Part shown: piece by piece, positions 7,248 to 14,568 of the stretch | Layout of the letters: each line of letters starts with the position of its first letter | Position numbering within the stretch: the first letter of the stretch is position 1 | Assembly (NCBI GenBank): GCA_036787815.1 | Contig: DAIQOP010000046.1 | Coordinates: 1-18,781 of the forward strand | DNA from: DATBAK01 sp036787815 | GTDB taxonomy: Bacteria > Actinomycetota > Acidimicrobiia > IMCC26256 > PALSA-610 | DNA: 18,781 nt | Direction: 5' to 3' | Notes under the pieces: model-generated | What the model saw: only the letters and a program-made list of their open reading frames with translations | What the model was told of the DNA's origin: nothing | Databases searched by the model: none | Made by a program: the position numbers and the translations under genes

Positions 7248-7877
7248 ATGGGCGTCGTGACCGAGATCGCGCTTCCCTACTTCCTCTCCCACCCTGCTGC
7301 CCCGGCTCCGTGGCCCGGAATCGTGGTCATCCACGAAGGCAACGGCATCACTGCGCAACTGCTGCGCGTCTGCCAGCGGCTCTCGAGCGCCGGCTACGCC
7401 GCGATCGCGCCCGACCTCTACTACCGCGTCGGGGGCTCCGAGTCCGGCAACTTCGCGAAGCTGATGGGATCGATCGACGCCGACGTCGTGCTCGCCGACG
7501 TCGAACGGGCCGCGGTCACCCTGCGGGGGCTCGGCGCGAGCTCGATCGGGGTCACCGGGTTCTGCATGGGCGGGCTCTTCACGTACCGGCGCGCGGTCGC
7601 CGGCGGTGCGTTCGACGCGGCGGTCGGCTTCTACGGAGCCGGGATCGCGCACGGGCTCGCGACACCGCAGTGTCCGACGCTCCTCTTCTTCGGCGGACGC
7701 GACCCGTGGATCCCCGAGGCCGACATCGAGGCCGTGCGCGCGCATCACCCGTCGACGATCGTGTACGCCGAGGCAACCCATGGCTTCATGCGCGACGGCT
7801 CGGGCGACTACGACGAAGCGGCCGCCACCGACGCGTGGTCCCGAATGCTCGACTTCTTCGGTTCGCACCTGCACTGA
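7248..7877 (+). CDS. Dienelactone hydrolase family protein
   Basis: The 209-residue soluble alpha/beta-hydrolase has a cysteine nucleophile in GFCMGG (Cys106), Asp152 in GGRDPWIP and His178 in ATHGFM, the Cys-Asp-His triad typical of dienelactone hydrolases. Glu30 in VVIHEGNG fits the conserved active-site glutamate. Enzymes of this family open dienelactones to maleylacetate, but many homologues act on other esters or lactones. ATG 7248 has no clear Shine-Dalgarno; a GTG at 7257 is an alternative. Fourteen bases separate it from the PPOX gene, so the two form a likely operon. Confidence 0.85.
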   Translation: MGVVTEIALPYFLSHPAAPAPWPGIVVIHEGNGITAQLLRVCQRLSSAGYAAIAPDLYYRVGGSESGNFAKLMGSIDADVVLADVERAAVTLRGLGASSIGVTGFCMGGLFTYRRAVAGGAFDAAVGFYGAGIAHGLATPQCPTLLFFGGRDPWIPEADIEAVRAHHPSTIVYAEATHGFMRDGSGDYDEAAATDAWSRMLDFFGSHLH

Positions 7878-7882
7878 AAGGG
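7876..7882 (+). promoter_or_regulatory. Ribosome-binding site for the PPOX gene
   Basis: GAAAGGG ends 9 bases before the ATG at 7892 and straddles the stop codon region of the upstream hydrolase, consistent with coupled translation. Confidence 0.55.
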
Positions 7883-7891
7883 TTCACCACG

Positions 7892-8323
7892 ATGGATCTC
7901 CGCATGACCCCCGACGAGCGTGCAACCTTCCTCACCGACACTCCGCGGGTCGGCGTGTTGAGCATCGAAGCCACCGGGCGGGGCCCGGTGTCGTCGCCGC
8001 TCTGGTACACCGTCGAACCCGACGCCGCGATCACCTTCTCGGTCGGAGCATCGTCGGAGAAGTCGCGGCTGTTGCGGGCCGCGGGGCGGGCGACCCTGTG
8101 CGTGCAGTCCGAGGAGGCTCCGTACCGGTACGTGAGCATCGAAGGGCCCGTGGCCGAGGTGGGCGCGTCGAGCGACGCGTCGCGGCTCGCGCGAGCGCAT
8201 CGCTACCTCGGCGTCGAGTTCGGCGACGCTTACTTCGCGTCGACGCGCGACGAAGCCGAGCTCACGTACTCGCTGCGTCCCGAGCGCTGGGCCTCGGTCG
8301 ACTACAACAAGGTCTTCGCCTGA
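7892..8323 (+). CDS. Pyridoxamine 5'-phosphate oxidase (PPOX) family split-barrel protein
   Basis: The 143-residue protein has the FMN/F420 split-barrel pattern: an N-terminal helix (MTPDERATFLTDT), strands with RVGVLSIEATGRGPVSSPLWY (about 19-39), a central SEKSRLLRAAGRATLCVQ (55-72), and VSIEGPVAEVG (81-91). Actinobacterial members often use F420H2 or FMN to reduce enones or quinones, or bind haem; which applies here cannot be said. There is no signal peptide. It follows the dienelactone-hydrolase gene by 14 bases with its own ribosome-binding site. It converges with the VOC gene 9 bases away. Confidence 0.83.
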   Translation: MDLRMTPDERATFLTDTPRVGVLSIEATGRGPVSSPLWYTVEPDAAITFSVGASSEKSRLLRAAGRATLCVQSEEAPYRYVSIEGPVAEVGASSDASRLARAHRYLGVEFGDAYFASTRDEAELTYSLRPERWASVDYNKVFA

Positions 8324-8332
8324 GCGAGACTC

Positions 8333-8794
8333 CTAGAGCCGCAGCGCGCGGTTCGGAGCACCGATGAGCGCGGGCTCGTTCTTCCAGTCGACTCCCGCGA
8401 CGTCGATGTAGAGCTCGATCTCGTTGCCGTCGGGGTCGAGGATGTACAGGCTGTGCGTGACGGTGTGGTCGGTTGCCCCGACGACCGTGACATCGGCCTC
8501 CTGAAGGCGGGCCAACGCCTCACGCAGCTCGTCGTCGGTGTCACCGACCTTCAGACCGAAGTGGTACAGCCCGACGTGGCGACCTTGCGGTTGGGCCTGC
8601 GCGTCCTCACCGACCTCGATGAGCAGGAGCTCGTGATGGGTGCGTCCCGACGAGAACGCCGCGACGGGGAACGCCAACGGTTGGTCTTCGCCCGGCAGGA
8701 TCTGCTTCCAGCCCAGCACGTCGCGGTAGAACTTGGCCGACCGCTCGACGTTGCGGACGTACAACACCAGATGACCCAGTTCCTTGACTTCCAT
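8333..8794 (-). CDS. VOC (glyoxalase/extradiol dioxygenase) superfamily protein
   Basis: The 153-residue product has two beta-alpha-beta-beta-beta modules. The first starts GHLVLYVRNVERSAKFYRDVLGW; the second contains GLYHFGLKVGDTDDELREAL. Candidate metal ligands are His8, His78 and Glu127 (in DPDGNEIELY), the His-His-Glu set seen in type I extradiol dioxygenases and related VOC enzymes. Size fits single-chain VOC proteins that dimerise. The ATG at 8794 is chosen because GGGAG lies 7 bases upstream and the fold begins at once. It follows the quinone-oxidoreductase-like gene by 74 bases on the same strand and may be co-transcribed with it. The substrate is unknown. Confidence 0.85.
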   Translation of the reverse strand: MEVKELGHLVLYVRNVERSAKFYRDVLGWKQILPGEDQPLAFPVAAFSSGRTHHELLLIEVGEDAQAQPQGRHVGLYHFGLKVGDTDDELREALARLQEADVTVVGATDHTVTHSLYILDPDGNEIELYIDVAGVDWKNEPALIGAPNRALRL

Positions 8795-8868
8795 TGGGCG
8801 CTCCCTTTCGGATTCCGGCGTACAACGCCGCACGCACCGGGACCCATTCCCGAGGTGGGCCGGCGCGT

Positions 8869-9840
8869 CTACGGGACCAACACGACCTTGCCGACGATGC
8901 GGCGGTGCGAGATGTCGGCGAGCACCCGCCCGGCGTCGGCGAGCGGGATCGCGACCGGCTCGACCGGGTGCAACTCACCACGACCGGCGAGGGCGAAGAG
9001 CTCCGCTTCGAGCGCCGAGTGCTCCTCGGGGTTCTTCATCGCCCACCCGCCCCAGTCGACGCCGACCACGGTGCGATTGTTCAGCAGCACCTGGTTGAGC
9101 GGCAGCGTCGGGATCGTGCCCGACGCGAAGCCGATGACCAGATACCGCCCTCCCGACCGCAGCGCCCGCAGCGCAGGCTCCGCGTGCCGGCCGCCGACGA
9201 TGTCGACGACGACATCGACACCCCCGCCGGAGAGCTCGCGTGCCCGCGTCTTGAGATCTTCCTCCTCGTACGCGATCGACCCGATCGCGCCCTGGGCCTC
9301 TGCGCCGGCGAGCTTGTCGCGCGACGACGCGGCGGCGATCGGTCGCAACCCGAGCGCACGCGCGAGATCCACCGTGGCGAGGCCGATCCCGCCGCCCGCG
9401 CCGAGCACGAGGACCGTCTCCCCCGCCCGCACGGTCGTGCGCCGGGTGAACGCGAAGAGCATCGTCTCGTAGCTCTGCACGAACGTCGCGGCCTGGCCGA
9501 ACGACATCGCACCGGGCGCGGCGCGCAACGACCGGGCGTCGATCTCGAGGTACTCCGCGAAGCCGCCGACCCCGGTGGTCGCGATGATGCGGTCACCCAC
9601 CGACCACCCCGCGACACCCTCGCCGACCTCGGTGATCTCCCCCGCGACCTCGCTCCCCGGCGTGAACGGTGGCGGGATCCTGATCTGATACTTGCCCGCG
9701 ACGAGCAGCGCGTCGACGAAGTTCACCCCCGCGGCGCGCACCGCGACGATCACCTTGCCGGCGCCCGCGGTCGGCACGTCGACGTCCTCGATCTCGAGCT
9801 GCTCGGGTGGGCCGAGCTCACGGCAGACGATCCGGCGCAT
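8869..9840 (-). CDS. MDR-family NADPH:quinone oxidoreductase-like protein
   Basis: The 323-residue product belongs to the zinc-free quinone oxidoreductase branch of medium-chain dehydrogenases. The GroES-like N-terminal domain carries GVNFVDALLVAGKYQ (38-52) and FTPGSEVAGEITEVG (59-73). The Rossmann domain starts with VLVLGAGGGIGLA (143-155), and DVVVDIVGG follows at 209-217. No structural or catalytic zinc cysteines are present. It would transfer hydride from NADPH to a quinone or enone, possibly an enoyl-thioester. ATG 9840 has no Shine-Dalgarno sequence, but TAGCAT stands exactly at -12 to -7, suggesting a leaderless mRNA. A 12-bp inverted repeat lies 40 bases further upstream. Confidence 0.87.
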   Translation of the reverse strand: MRRIVCRELGPPEQLEIEDVDVPTAGAGKVIVAVRAAGVNFVDALLVAGKYQIRIPPPFTPGSEVAGEITEVGEGVAGWSVGDRIIATTGVGGFAEYLEIDARSLRAAPGAMSFGQAATFVQSYETMLFAFTRRTTVRAGETVLVLGAGGGIGLATVDLARALGLRPIAAASSRDKLAGAEAQGAIGSIAYEEEDLKTRARELSGGGVDVVVDIVGGRHAEPALRALRSGGRYLVIGFASGTIPTLPLNQVLLNNRTVVGVDWGGWAMKNPEEHSALEAELFALAGRGELHPVEPVAIPLADAGRVLADISHRRIVGKVVLVP

Positions 9841-9846
9841 GCGCGG

Positions 9847-9852
9847 ATGCTA
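9847..9852 (-). promoter_or_regulatory. -10 box TAGCAT of the quinone oxidoreductase gene
   Basis: TAGCAT matches TAnnnT and lies at -12 to -7 from the ATG at 9840, with no Shine-Dalgarno in between. If transcription starts at the usual distance, the mRNA begins at the start codon. No good -35 is visible, which would fit activator dependence. Confidence 0.5.
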
Positions 9853-9880
9853 CGCGCGGGCCCCCACCCCGTCGTCGGTA

Positions 9881-9912
9881 CGACGCTTGCATCCCATGCG
9901 ATGCAAGCGTCG
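9881..9912. promoter_or_regulatory. 12-bp perfect inverted repeat, operator or terminator
   Basis: CGACGCTTGCAT at 9881-9892 is mirrored by ATGCAAGCGTCG at 9901-9912 around an 8-base loop. It lies between the stop of the DUF4395 gene (9927) and the start of the quinone oxidoreductase gene (9840), about 40-72 bases upstream of the latter. No T-tract follows on either strand, so it may be a U-less terminator or a binding site for a dimeric regulator. Confidence 0.6.
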
Positions 9913-9926
9913 GACCAGGAACGGTG

Positions 9927-10412
9927 CTACGACTGGGTCGCCCAGATGTCGGAGCACCGTTCGCACACCGTCTCGGGGATCACGCCGGCGCGCATGAGGA
10001 TCGCGAAGAGCCTGCATCCGAGGCAGAAGGCGAGGATCGACTCGAGCGCCGCGGCGACGGTGATCATGCCGACGAGCACGCGCGCCGCACCCGATTGGTC
10101 GAACCCGAACCAGACCACGCAGGCCGCGACCGAGAGGGTGGCGCCGATGCCCTGGGCGAACCGCTTCGGCGGCCCCGGCACCTCCTTCGCCGCGAACGGC
10201 AGGCGCGGGGTGAGCGCACGGGTGACGAGCTGGCCCAGGGGGCTGAAGGTCGGGCCGCTCAGCACGCGGGCAACGAAGCCGTAGGCGAGCAGGGCGCAGA
10301 GCCAGCGTTGGTCGGTCACGATCGTCAGCAACGAGAGCACGACGACCCCGCCCGCGACGAGCCTCGCGGAGACCTCGTTCACCGGATCGGGGAACCGCAG
10401 GAGTCGAGCCAC
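9927..10412 (-). CDS. DUF4395 family integral membrane protein
   Basis: The 161-residue protein resembles the DUF4395 family, whose function is not established. It begins with MARLLRFPDPVNEVSARL, typical of the family, and has about four hydrophobic segments (about 19-33, 37-50, 90-104, 110-130). A central loop reads TRALTPRLPFAAKEVPGPPKRFAQ. The C-terminus contains two CxxC pairs, C130-C133 and C150-C153, which could bind metal or undergo redox change. DUF4395 genes are often near thioredoxin or rhodanese-type genes in other genomes (general knowledge, not seen here). The GTG at 10412 is favoured by the family N-terminus and by TATCCT at -12 to -7; there is no Shine-Dalgarno. It lies downstream of glnD on the same strand but is separated by a hairpin. 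Confidence 0.8.
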   Translation of the reverse strand: MARLLRFPDPVNEVSARLVAGGVVVLSLLTIVTDQRWLCALLAYGFVARVLSGPTFSPLGQLVTRALTPRLPFAAKEVPGPPKRFAQGIGATLSVAACVVWFGFDQSGAARVLVGMITVAAALESILAFCLGCRLFAILMRAGVIPETVCERCSDIWATQS

Positions 10413-10418
10413 GGCACC

Positions 10419-10424
10419 AGGATA
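10419..10424 (-). promoter_or_regulatory. -10 box TATCCT of the DUF4395 gene
   Basis: TATCCT fits TAnnnT at -12 to -7 from the GTG at 10412 with no Shine-Dalgarno, predicting a leaderless transcript. The -35 region would fall inside the adjacent hairpin at 10429-10453. Confidence 0.5.
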
Positions 10425-10428
10425 GCCG

Positions 10429-10453
10429 AAACCCGACCCTTGCGGTCGGGTTT
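10429..10453 (-). terminator. Intrinsic terminator-like hairpin after glnD
   Basis: AAACCCGACC (10429-10438) pairs perfectly with GGTCGGGTTT (10444-10453) around a 5-base loop. On the minus strand the 3' arm ends in GGGTTT, giving a short T-run. It lies 36 bases past the glnD stop. It is near-symmetrical (the plus strand ends in TTTT), so it could act both ways, and it sits only 4 bases from the -10 box of the next gene. Confidence 0.7.
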
Positions 10454-10488
10454 TCGTCGGGACCGCCCGGACCGACCCCCGCAGACGG

Positions 10489-12795
10489 TCAGACGGCCAG
10501 ATGGTGGAGGATCGCCCGTTCGATCTCCGTCGCGGTCTCGAGCTCGGTGATCTTCCGGCCGTGGCGGTCGACGACGTAGAACGCGTCGACCACCTGCGCA
10601 CCGAGCGTCTGCACCCGGGCCGAGCGGATGTCGACATCGAGCTCGGCCAGCGCCGCCGTGATGCGGTACAGCACTCCGATGCCGTCGCCCGCGTGCACGT
10701 CGATGACCGTCGCCGACTGCGACGCGTCGTTGTCGAAGCGCACCGTCGCGGTGGGCGGGCGCCACGCCGCGCGCTGGCGTCCGGCGTACGCCCGCGCCCG
10801 TTCGGCGACGCGGGCCTGCAACGCGAGCCGGCCGTCGAGCGCCCGCACCAGATCGCGCTCGACGCGAGCCCACGGTGCCGCGTCGCGCACGCGGTCGAAC
10901 ACCTGGAACTCGGCCAGCGCGCGCCCCTCGTTCGAGTAGGCCGCCGCCGAGACGACGTCCAGGCCGTGCAGCGCGAGCACGCCCGCGACCTTGCTGAAGA
11001 TGCCCGCGCGGTCGTCGGTCATGACGGTGAGCGAGTTGCCACGACCCTCGATCACCGTGCCCGGCTCGGCGAGCCGCAGGAGCTGGTCGGAGCTCGGGAA
11101 CTCGGCGACCTTGATGCCTTCCGGTTCGCCGCCTTCGAGCACGTGCGTGACGCGATCGACGAGCAGCGCGACCAACTGCGCCTTCGCCGGGCCCCACGCC
11201 GCCGGGCCGGTCGCGAGCGAGTCGGCTTCGGTGAGCGCGGCCAGCAGCCCGAGGGTCTCGACCGACGACACCCGTTCGGCAACGCGTCGCGCGGTCTCCG
11301 GGTCGTCGAGATCGCGACGGATCGCAACCTCGGAGAGCAGCAAGTGGTTCTCAACCAGCTCCGCCAACACGTCGACGTCCGGCTCGGGGAAACCGAGCCG
11401 CGGGCCGAGGCGCCGCGCGAGCTCGACGCCGACCTCGACGTGATCGCCGGCGTCGCGCTTGCCGAGATCGTGCAGCAGCGCGCCGAGCACCAGCAGATCC
11501 TTGCGCTCGACCCGGCCCGCGAGGGCCGCCGCGTTCGCGACCGTTTCGAGGAGATGCCGGTCGACGGTGAAGCGGTGGTACGCGTTGCGCTGCGGTCGCG
11601 ATCGCACCGGCTCCCACTCCGGCAGGACGCGAACCCAGAGACCGCGGTGATCGAGCGCTTCGATCACCGAGATTGCCGGCCCCCCCGCGAGGAGCAACTC
11701 CACGAGCGTGTCACGCGCCTCGCGCGGCCACGGTTCGGGCAGGGTCGATGCCTCCGCCACCAGCCGTTCGAGCGACGCGCGGTCGATGACCGTCTCGTGC
11801 TCCGCGGCGAACGCGGCCGCGCGCAATGCCAACAACGGTTCGTCGGCCGGGCGGGCGTTCGCGTCGAGATGGATCTCACCATCGCGCAGGATCAGGCCCG
11901 GCCCGACGACGCGATCGCGCCGTCCGACGCGACCCAACGGGCCGCGCAGCGACGAACGCACGCGCCTCCAGGCGTCGTCGCTCGTCCACGCGATCGAGCG
12001 CGCCGCGGCGGCGATCTTCGCCATGAGCGCATCGGCGTCGGCTTCACCCAACGCCTCCGCGACACCGTCTTGCTCCTGCAGCGCGAGGACGTTGCTCGGT
12101 CGCCCCGTACGCCGGTGCAACTCGACACGCGCGCCGAGGAGAACCGCGTACGCGTGCTCGAGACTCGACTCGTCGTGCTCGAGCAACACGTTGCGTGCCG
12201 CCTCGGCCCAGTGCAACGAATGCACATCGCGCAGGCCGCCCCGGCCTTCCTTGAGATCGGGTTCGAGCATGAACGCGACCTCACCCGCCTGCGCGTGGCG
12301 CTGGTCGACTCGATTCGCGAGCTCCTGCAACCACCGCTTCGAGCGCTGCTCCCACTGCCGACGCGCGCGTTCGGCAAGATCGGCGGTGAGCGACGCGTCG
12401 CCGGCGATGTGGCGCGCGCTCAGCAACGCGGTCGCGCTGTCGAGATCGCCGTCGGCCAGCGTGAGCGCCTCGCGCGCCGCGCACACGCTGTGCCCGAGCT
12501 GGAGGCTCGCATCCCAGATCGGATACCAGACGCGCTCGGCGATCGCCGCGATGTCGCGACGTCCGGCGTGCAGCAGCATCACGTCGAGATCGCTCTGCGG
12601 GCACAGCTCCGATCGGCCGTATCCGCCGACCGCGACGAGCGCGACCCCCTCGGCGGCGCCGCCCCGGTCGGCCAGCGCGCCGTCGAACAGCGCCGCCAAC
12701 CAGACGTCGATGAGCGCGCTGTGGCGGTCGCACCAGGCGGCACCGGTCAGCGTGTCGTCGGCGAGCAACGGACCCCGCTCGAGCTGCACCGGCAC
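10489..12795 (-). CDS. glnD: [Protein-PII] uridylyltransferase/uridylyl-removing enzyme
   Basis: The 768-residue product has the GlnD layout. A nucleotidyltransferase domain carries GGYGRSELCPQSDLDVMLL (57-75), with Asp69 and Asp71 as catalytic metal ligands. The GlnD-specific helical region has DLKEGRGGLRD (180-190). The HD domain spans roughly 405-530 with LLHDLGK (His442, Asp443) and ENHLLLSE (482-489), so the demodifying site looks intact. Two C-terminal ACT domains start near 586 (SLTVMTDDRAGIFSK) and 695 (ATVIDVHAGDGIGVLY) and would sense glutamine. It modifies and demodifies PII; in some actinobacteria this enzyme adenylylates rather than uridylylates PII, and the sequence cannot settle that. 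It is divergent from amt-glnB. GTG 12795 is listed; the in-frame GTG at 12789 sits 7 bases after a TACCGT box and may be the true start. Confidence 0.93.
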   Translation of the reverse strand: MPVQLERGPLLADDTLTGAAWCDRHSALIDVWLAALFDGALADRGGAAEGVALVAVGGYGRSELCPQSDLDVMLLHAGRRDIAAIAERVWYPIWDASLQLGHSVCAAREALTLADGDLDSATALLSARHIAGDASLTADLAERARRQWEQRSKRWLQELANRVDQRHAQAGEVAFMLEPDLKEGRGGLRDVHSLHWAEAARNVLLEHDESSLEHAYAVLLGARVELHRRTGRPSNVLALQEQDGVAEALGEADADALMAKIAAAARSIAWTSDDAWRRVRSSLRGPLGRVGRRDRVVGPGLILRDGEIHLDANARPADEPLLALRAAAFAAEHETVIDRASLERLVAEASTLPEPWPREARDTLVELLLAGGPAISVIEALDHRGLWVRVLPEWEPVRSRPQRNAYHRFTVDRHLLETVANAAALAGRVERKDLLVLGALLHDLGKRDAGDHVEVGVELARRLGPRLGFPEPDVDVLAELVENHLLLSEVAIRRDLDDPETARRVAERVSSVETLGLLAALTEADSLATGPAAWGPAKAQLVALLVDRVTHVLEGGEPEGIKVAEFPSSDQLLRLAEPGTVIEGRGNSLTVMTDDRAGIFSKVAGVLALHGLDVVSAAAYSNEGRALAEFQVFDRVRDAAPWARVERDLVRALDGRLALQARVAERARAYAGRQRAAWRPPTATVRFDNDASQSATVIDVHAGDGIGVLYRITAALAELDVDIRSARVQTLGAQVVDAFYVVDRHGRKITELETATEIERAILHHLAV

Positions 12796-12796
12796 A

Positions 12797-12802
12797 ACGG
12801 TA
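12797..12802 (-). promoter_or_regulatory. -10-like TACCGT box of glnD
   Basis: TACCGT on the minus strand lies one base before the GTG at 12795 and seven bases before the in-frame GTG at 12789. The second spacing is identical to that of the TACCGT box before amt, favouring 12789 as a leaderless start. No strong -35 is present. Confidence 0.45.
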
Positions 12803-12844
12803 GGTGATCGCCGAAGGCCTCCGCGGCCCGTTCGGGGCCCGTCA

Positions 12845-12860
12845 GAAACGGTACAGAAAC
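12845..12860 (+). promoter_or_regulatory. GAAAC-n6-GAAAC direct repeat between glnD and amt
   Basis: Two GAAAC pentamers are 11 bp apart (12845-12849 and 12856-12860), so they lie on the same DNA face. Actinobacterial GlnR boxes use GAAAC b-sites separated by 6 bp from GTnAC-type a-sites; here both halves are GAAAC. A nitrogen-response regulator site is plausible from context, but the match is partial. Confidence 0.4.
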
Positions 12861-12872
12861 CCGCACTGAATC

Positions 12873-12887
12873 GTTAACAGTGTCAAC
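12873..12887 (+). promoter_or_regulatory. Imperfect inverted repeat GTTAAC-n3-GTCAAC upstream of amt
   Basis: GTTAACAGTGTCAAC has half-sites matching at 5 of 6 positions. Its centre (12880) is 44 bases from the amt start codon, a usual position for an activator if the amt mRNA is leaderless. On the minus strand it contains TTGACA, a perfect -35 hexamer, but no matching -10 lies at the right distance. Confidence 0.4.
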
Positions 12888-12910
12888 ACGAGAGGGAAAC
12901 GGGGCCTCCT

Positions 12911-12916
12911 TACCGT
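12911..12916 (+). promoter_or_regulatory. -10-like TACCGT box of amt
   Basis: TACCGT lies at -13 to -8 from the ATG at 12924, and there is no Shine-Dalgarno sequence close to the start. This suggests a leaderless or nearly leaderless amt transcript. The -35 region is poor, consistent with activator control. Confidence 0.45.
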
Positions 12917-12923
12917 CTGCCCC

Positions 12924-14522
12924 ATGATCACACGCCTAAAGAGACTCAAAGACAAGGATCAGCGCAAGCTGATCGGGGTCATCCTGGCCGGGAAGATGAC
13001 CGCGGTGGTCATCCTGCTGGGTTTGATGAAGGGAGCCAGCTGGTACTTCGACTCCGCGGCGGGGGCTGCGACGGGGGCGCCGGTACATCACGTCAACGAT
13101 TTCGTCAGCCCCATCAACACCACGTGGGTCCTCGTCACAGCCTTCCTGGTGTTCTTCATGCAGGCCGGCTTCATGGGACTCGAAGCCGGGTTCGCCCGAT
13201 CCCGTGAGACGGTGAACGTTCTGATGGAGTGCGTGTTCGACACGTGCCTCTGCGGCCTCCTGTACTGGGCGATCGGTTTCTCGTTCCAGTTCGGGGTGGG
13301 CAACGGGTTCATCGGGCACCAGTACTTCTTCCTGCACGGCATGACGCCGGGTTACGGATCGACCGGGGTCGCGTTCCTCGCGTTCTGGCTCTTCCAGTTC
13401 GCGTTCGCCGACACCGCCTCGACCGTCACTTCGGGCGCGATGGTCGGCCGCACCAGCTTCAAGGGCGACATCCTCTACAGCATCACGGTGTCGGGATTCA
13501 TCTACCCGATCTTCGGACACTGGGTCTGGGGCCCCGGTGGTTGGTTGGAGAACTCCAACGGCATGATCTTCAAGCACCTCGGCAACGGCGTGTTCTTCCG
13601 TGACTTCGCCGGCTCCACCGTGGTGCACACCGTCGGCGGCATGATCGCCCTCGCCGGTGCAATCATCCTCGGACCCCGCCTCGGCCGGGTGTTCAAGCGT
13701 GACGGCGGTGGCCCGATGCCGGCCCACGACCTCACGTGGGGTGCCATCGGCGGTGTCATCCTCTGGTTCGGCTGGTACGGCTTCAACCCCGGCTCCACGC
13801 TGTCGGCCATGGACTGGGAAGGCATCGGCCGGGTTGCGGCCAACACCACGCTCGCGGCGTGTGCCGGCGGCATGGTCGCCGTGCTCTGGGTGTATCCGCA
13901 GACCAAGAAGTGGGACCTGGGCATCTCCGTCAACGGGTTCCTCGGAGGGCTCGTCGCCATCACCTGTCCGTGTTACTGGGTCTCCCCAGGCGGAGCGGTG
14001 CTGATCGGGGCGGTCGCGGGCATCGTCGTCCCGCTCGGTATCAACCTGCTCGAACACCTCCGGATCGACGACCCGATCGGAGCCGTACCGGTGCACGCCT
14101 TCGCCGGGATCTGGGGAACGCTGAGTCTCGGGTTATTTGCGACCGGGCAATACGGCATCCCGACACCCGATGGCACCGACACCTCGACCACCGTGAAGGG
14201 CCTCTTCTACGGCGGCGGGATGCACCAGCTCGAAGCGCAGTTCGTCGGGAGCATCGCGTGCATCATCCTCGTCACCGGCGTGGCGTTGATCATCATGTGG
14301 AGCATCAAGCAGCTTCCCGGCGCCTGGAACCTGCGGCTCGAGAAGAACCTCGAGCTCGAAGGACTCGACATCACCGAGCACGGCACGCCGGCGTACCACG
14401 TCGAGTTCGGCTACGGCATGAGCTACACGACCCCGACCGGGTCGACCGTCATCGGAGGCGGGATGGGCGCGGGAGCGCCGATCGATCTCGGCAAGGAATC
14501 GACGGAACCGCAAAAGGTGTGA
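12924..14522 (+). CDS. amt: Ammonium transporter (Amt/MEP/Rh family)
   Basis: The 532-residue polytopic protein has the Amt core. Transmembrane signatures include WVLVTAFLVFFMQAGFMGLEAGFAR (68-92), the FQFAFADTASTVTSGAMVGR region (157-176) with the pore phenylalanines, DFAGSTVVHTVGG (227-239) with His235, WFGWYGFNPGS (281-291) and VPVHAFAGIWG (388-398) with His391. His235 and His391 form the twin-His pore. The C-terminal tail has GLDITEHGTPAYH (480-492), the part that contacts PII in known Amt-PII complexes. The N-terminus is basic (RLKRLKDKDQRK) and followed by a hydrophobic segment (16-35), either a signal peptide or an extra membrane segment. It imports ammonium, is first in an operon with glnB (46-base gap), and is divergent from glnD. 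Confidence 0.95.
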   Translation: MITRLKRLKDKDQRKLIGVILAGKMTAVVILLGLMKGASWYFDSAAGAATGAPVHHVNDFVSPINTTWVLVTAFLVFFMQAGFMGLEAGFARSRETVNVLMECVFDTCLCGLLYWAIGFSFQFGVGNGFIGHQYFFLHGMTPGYGSTGVAFLAFWLFQFAFADTASTVTSGAMVGRTSFKGDILYSITVSGFIYPIFGHWVWGPGGWLENSNGMIFKHLGNGVFFRDFAGSTVVHTVGGMIALAGAIILGPRLGRVFKRDGGGPMPAHDLTWGAIGGVILWFGWYGFNPGSTLSAMDWEGIGRVAANTTLAACAGGMVAVLWVYPQTKKWDLGISVNGFLGGLVAITCPCYWVSPGGAVLIGAVAGIVVPLGINLLEHLRIDDPIGAVPVHAFAGIWGTLSLGLFATGQYGIPTPDGTDTSTTVKGLFYGGGMHQLEAQFVGSIACIILVTGVALIIMWSIKQLPGAWNLRLEKNLELEGLDITEHGTPAYHVEFGYGMSYTTPTGSTVIGGGMGAGAPIDLGKESTEPQKV

Positions 14523-14558
14523 CGGGAAGGGACTCACTGAACCGCCCGCCCGTCCAAC

Positions 14559-14564
14559 AGGAGG
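14559..14564 (+). promoter_or_regulatory. Strong Shine-Dalgarno AGGAGG for glnB
   Basis: A perfect AGGAGG lies 4 bases before the ATG at 14569. It contrasts with the SD-less amt and the SD-less CDF gene on either side and supports glnB as an internal cistron of the amt operon. Confidence 0.8.
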
Positions 14565-14568
14565 ACCG

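Noticed and set aside
8816..8830. Small hairpin CGGCGT-ACA-ACGCCG between the VOC and quinone oxidoreductase genes
   Set aside because: A 6-bp GC stem is expected by chance in such sequence, and no T-run follows on the minus strand.
10501..12807. A 768-codon plus-strand reading frame opposite glnD
   Set aside because: It mirrors glnD in length and position, is rich in Arg and shows no recognisable domain; glnD has all catalytic motifs. It is a GC-driven antisense frame.
12882..12887. TTGACA on the minus strand as the glnD -35 box
   Set aside because: No TAnnnT hexamer lies 16-18 bases downstream, and the TACCGT box near glnD is about 80 bases away; it is more likely part of the inverted repeat.
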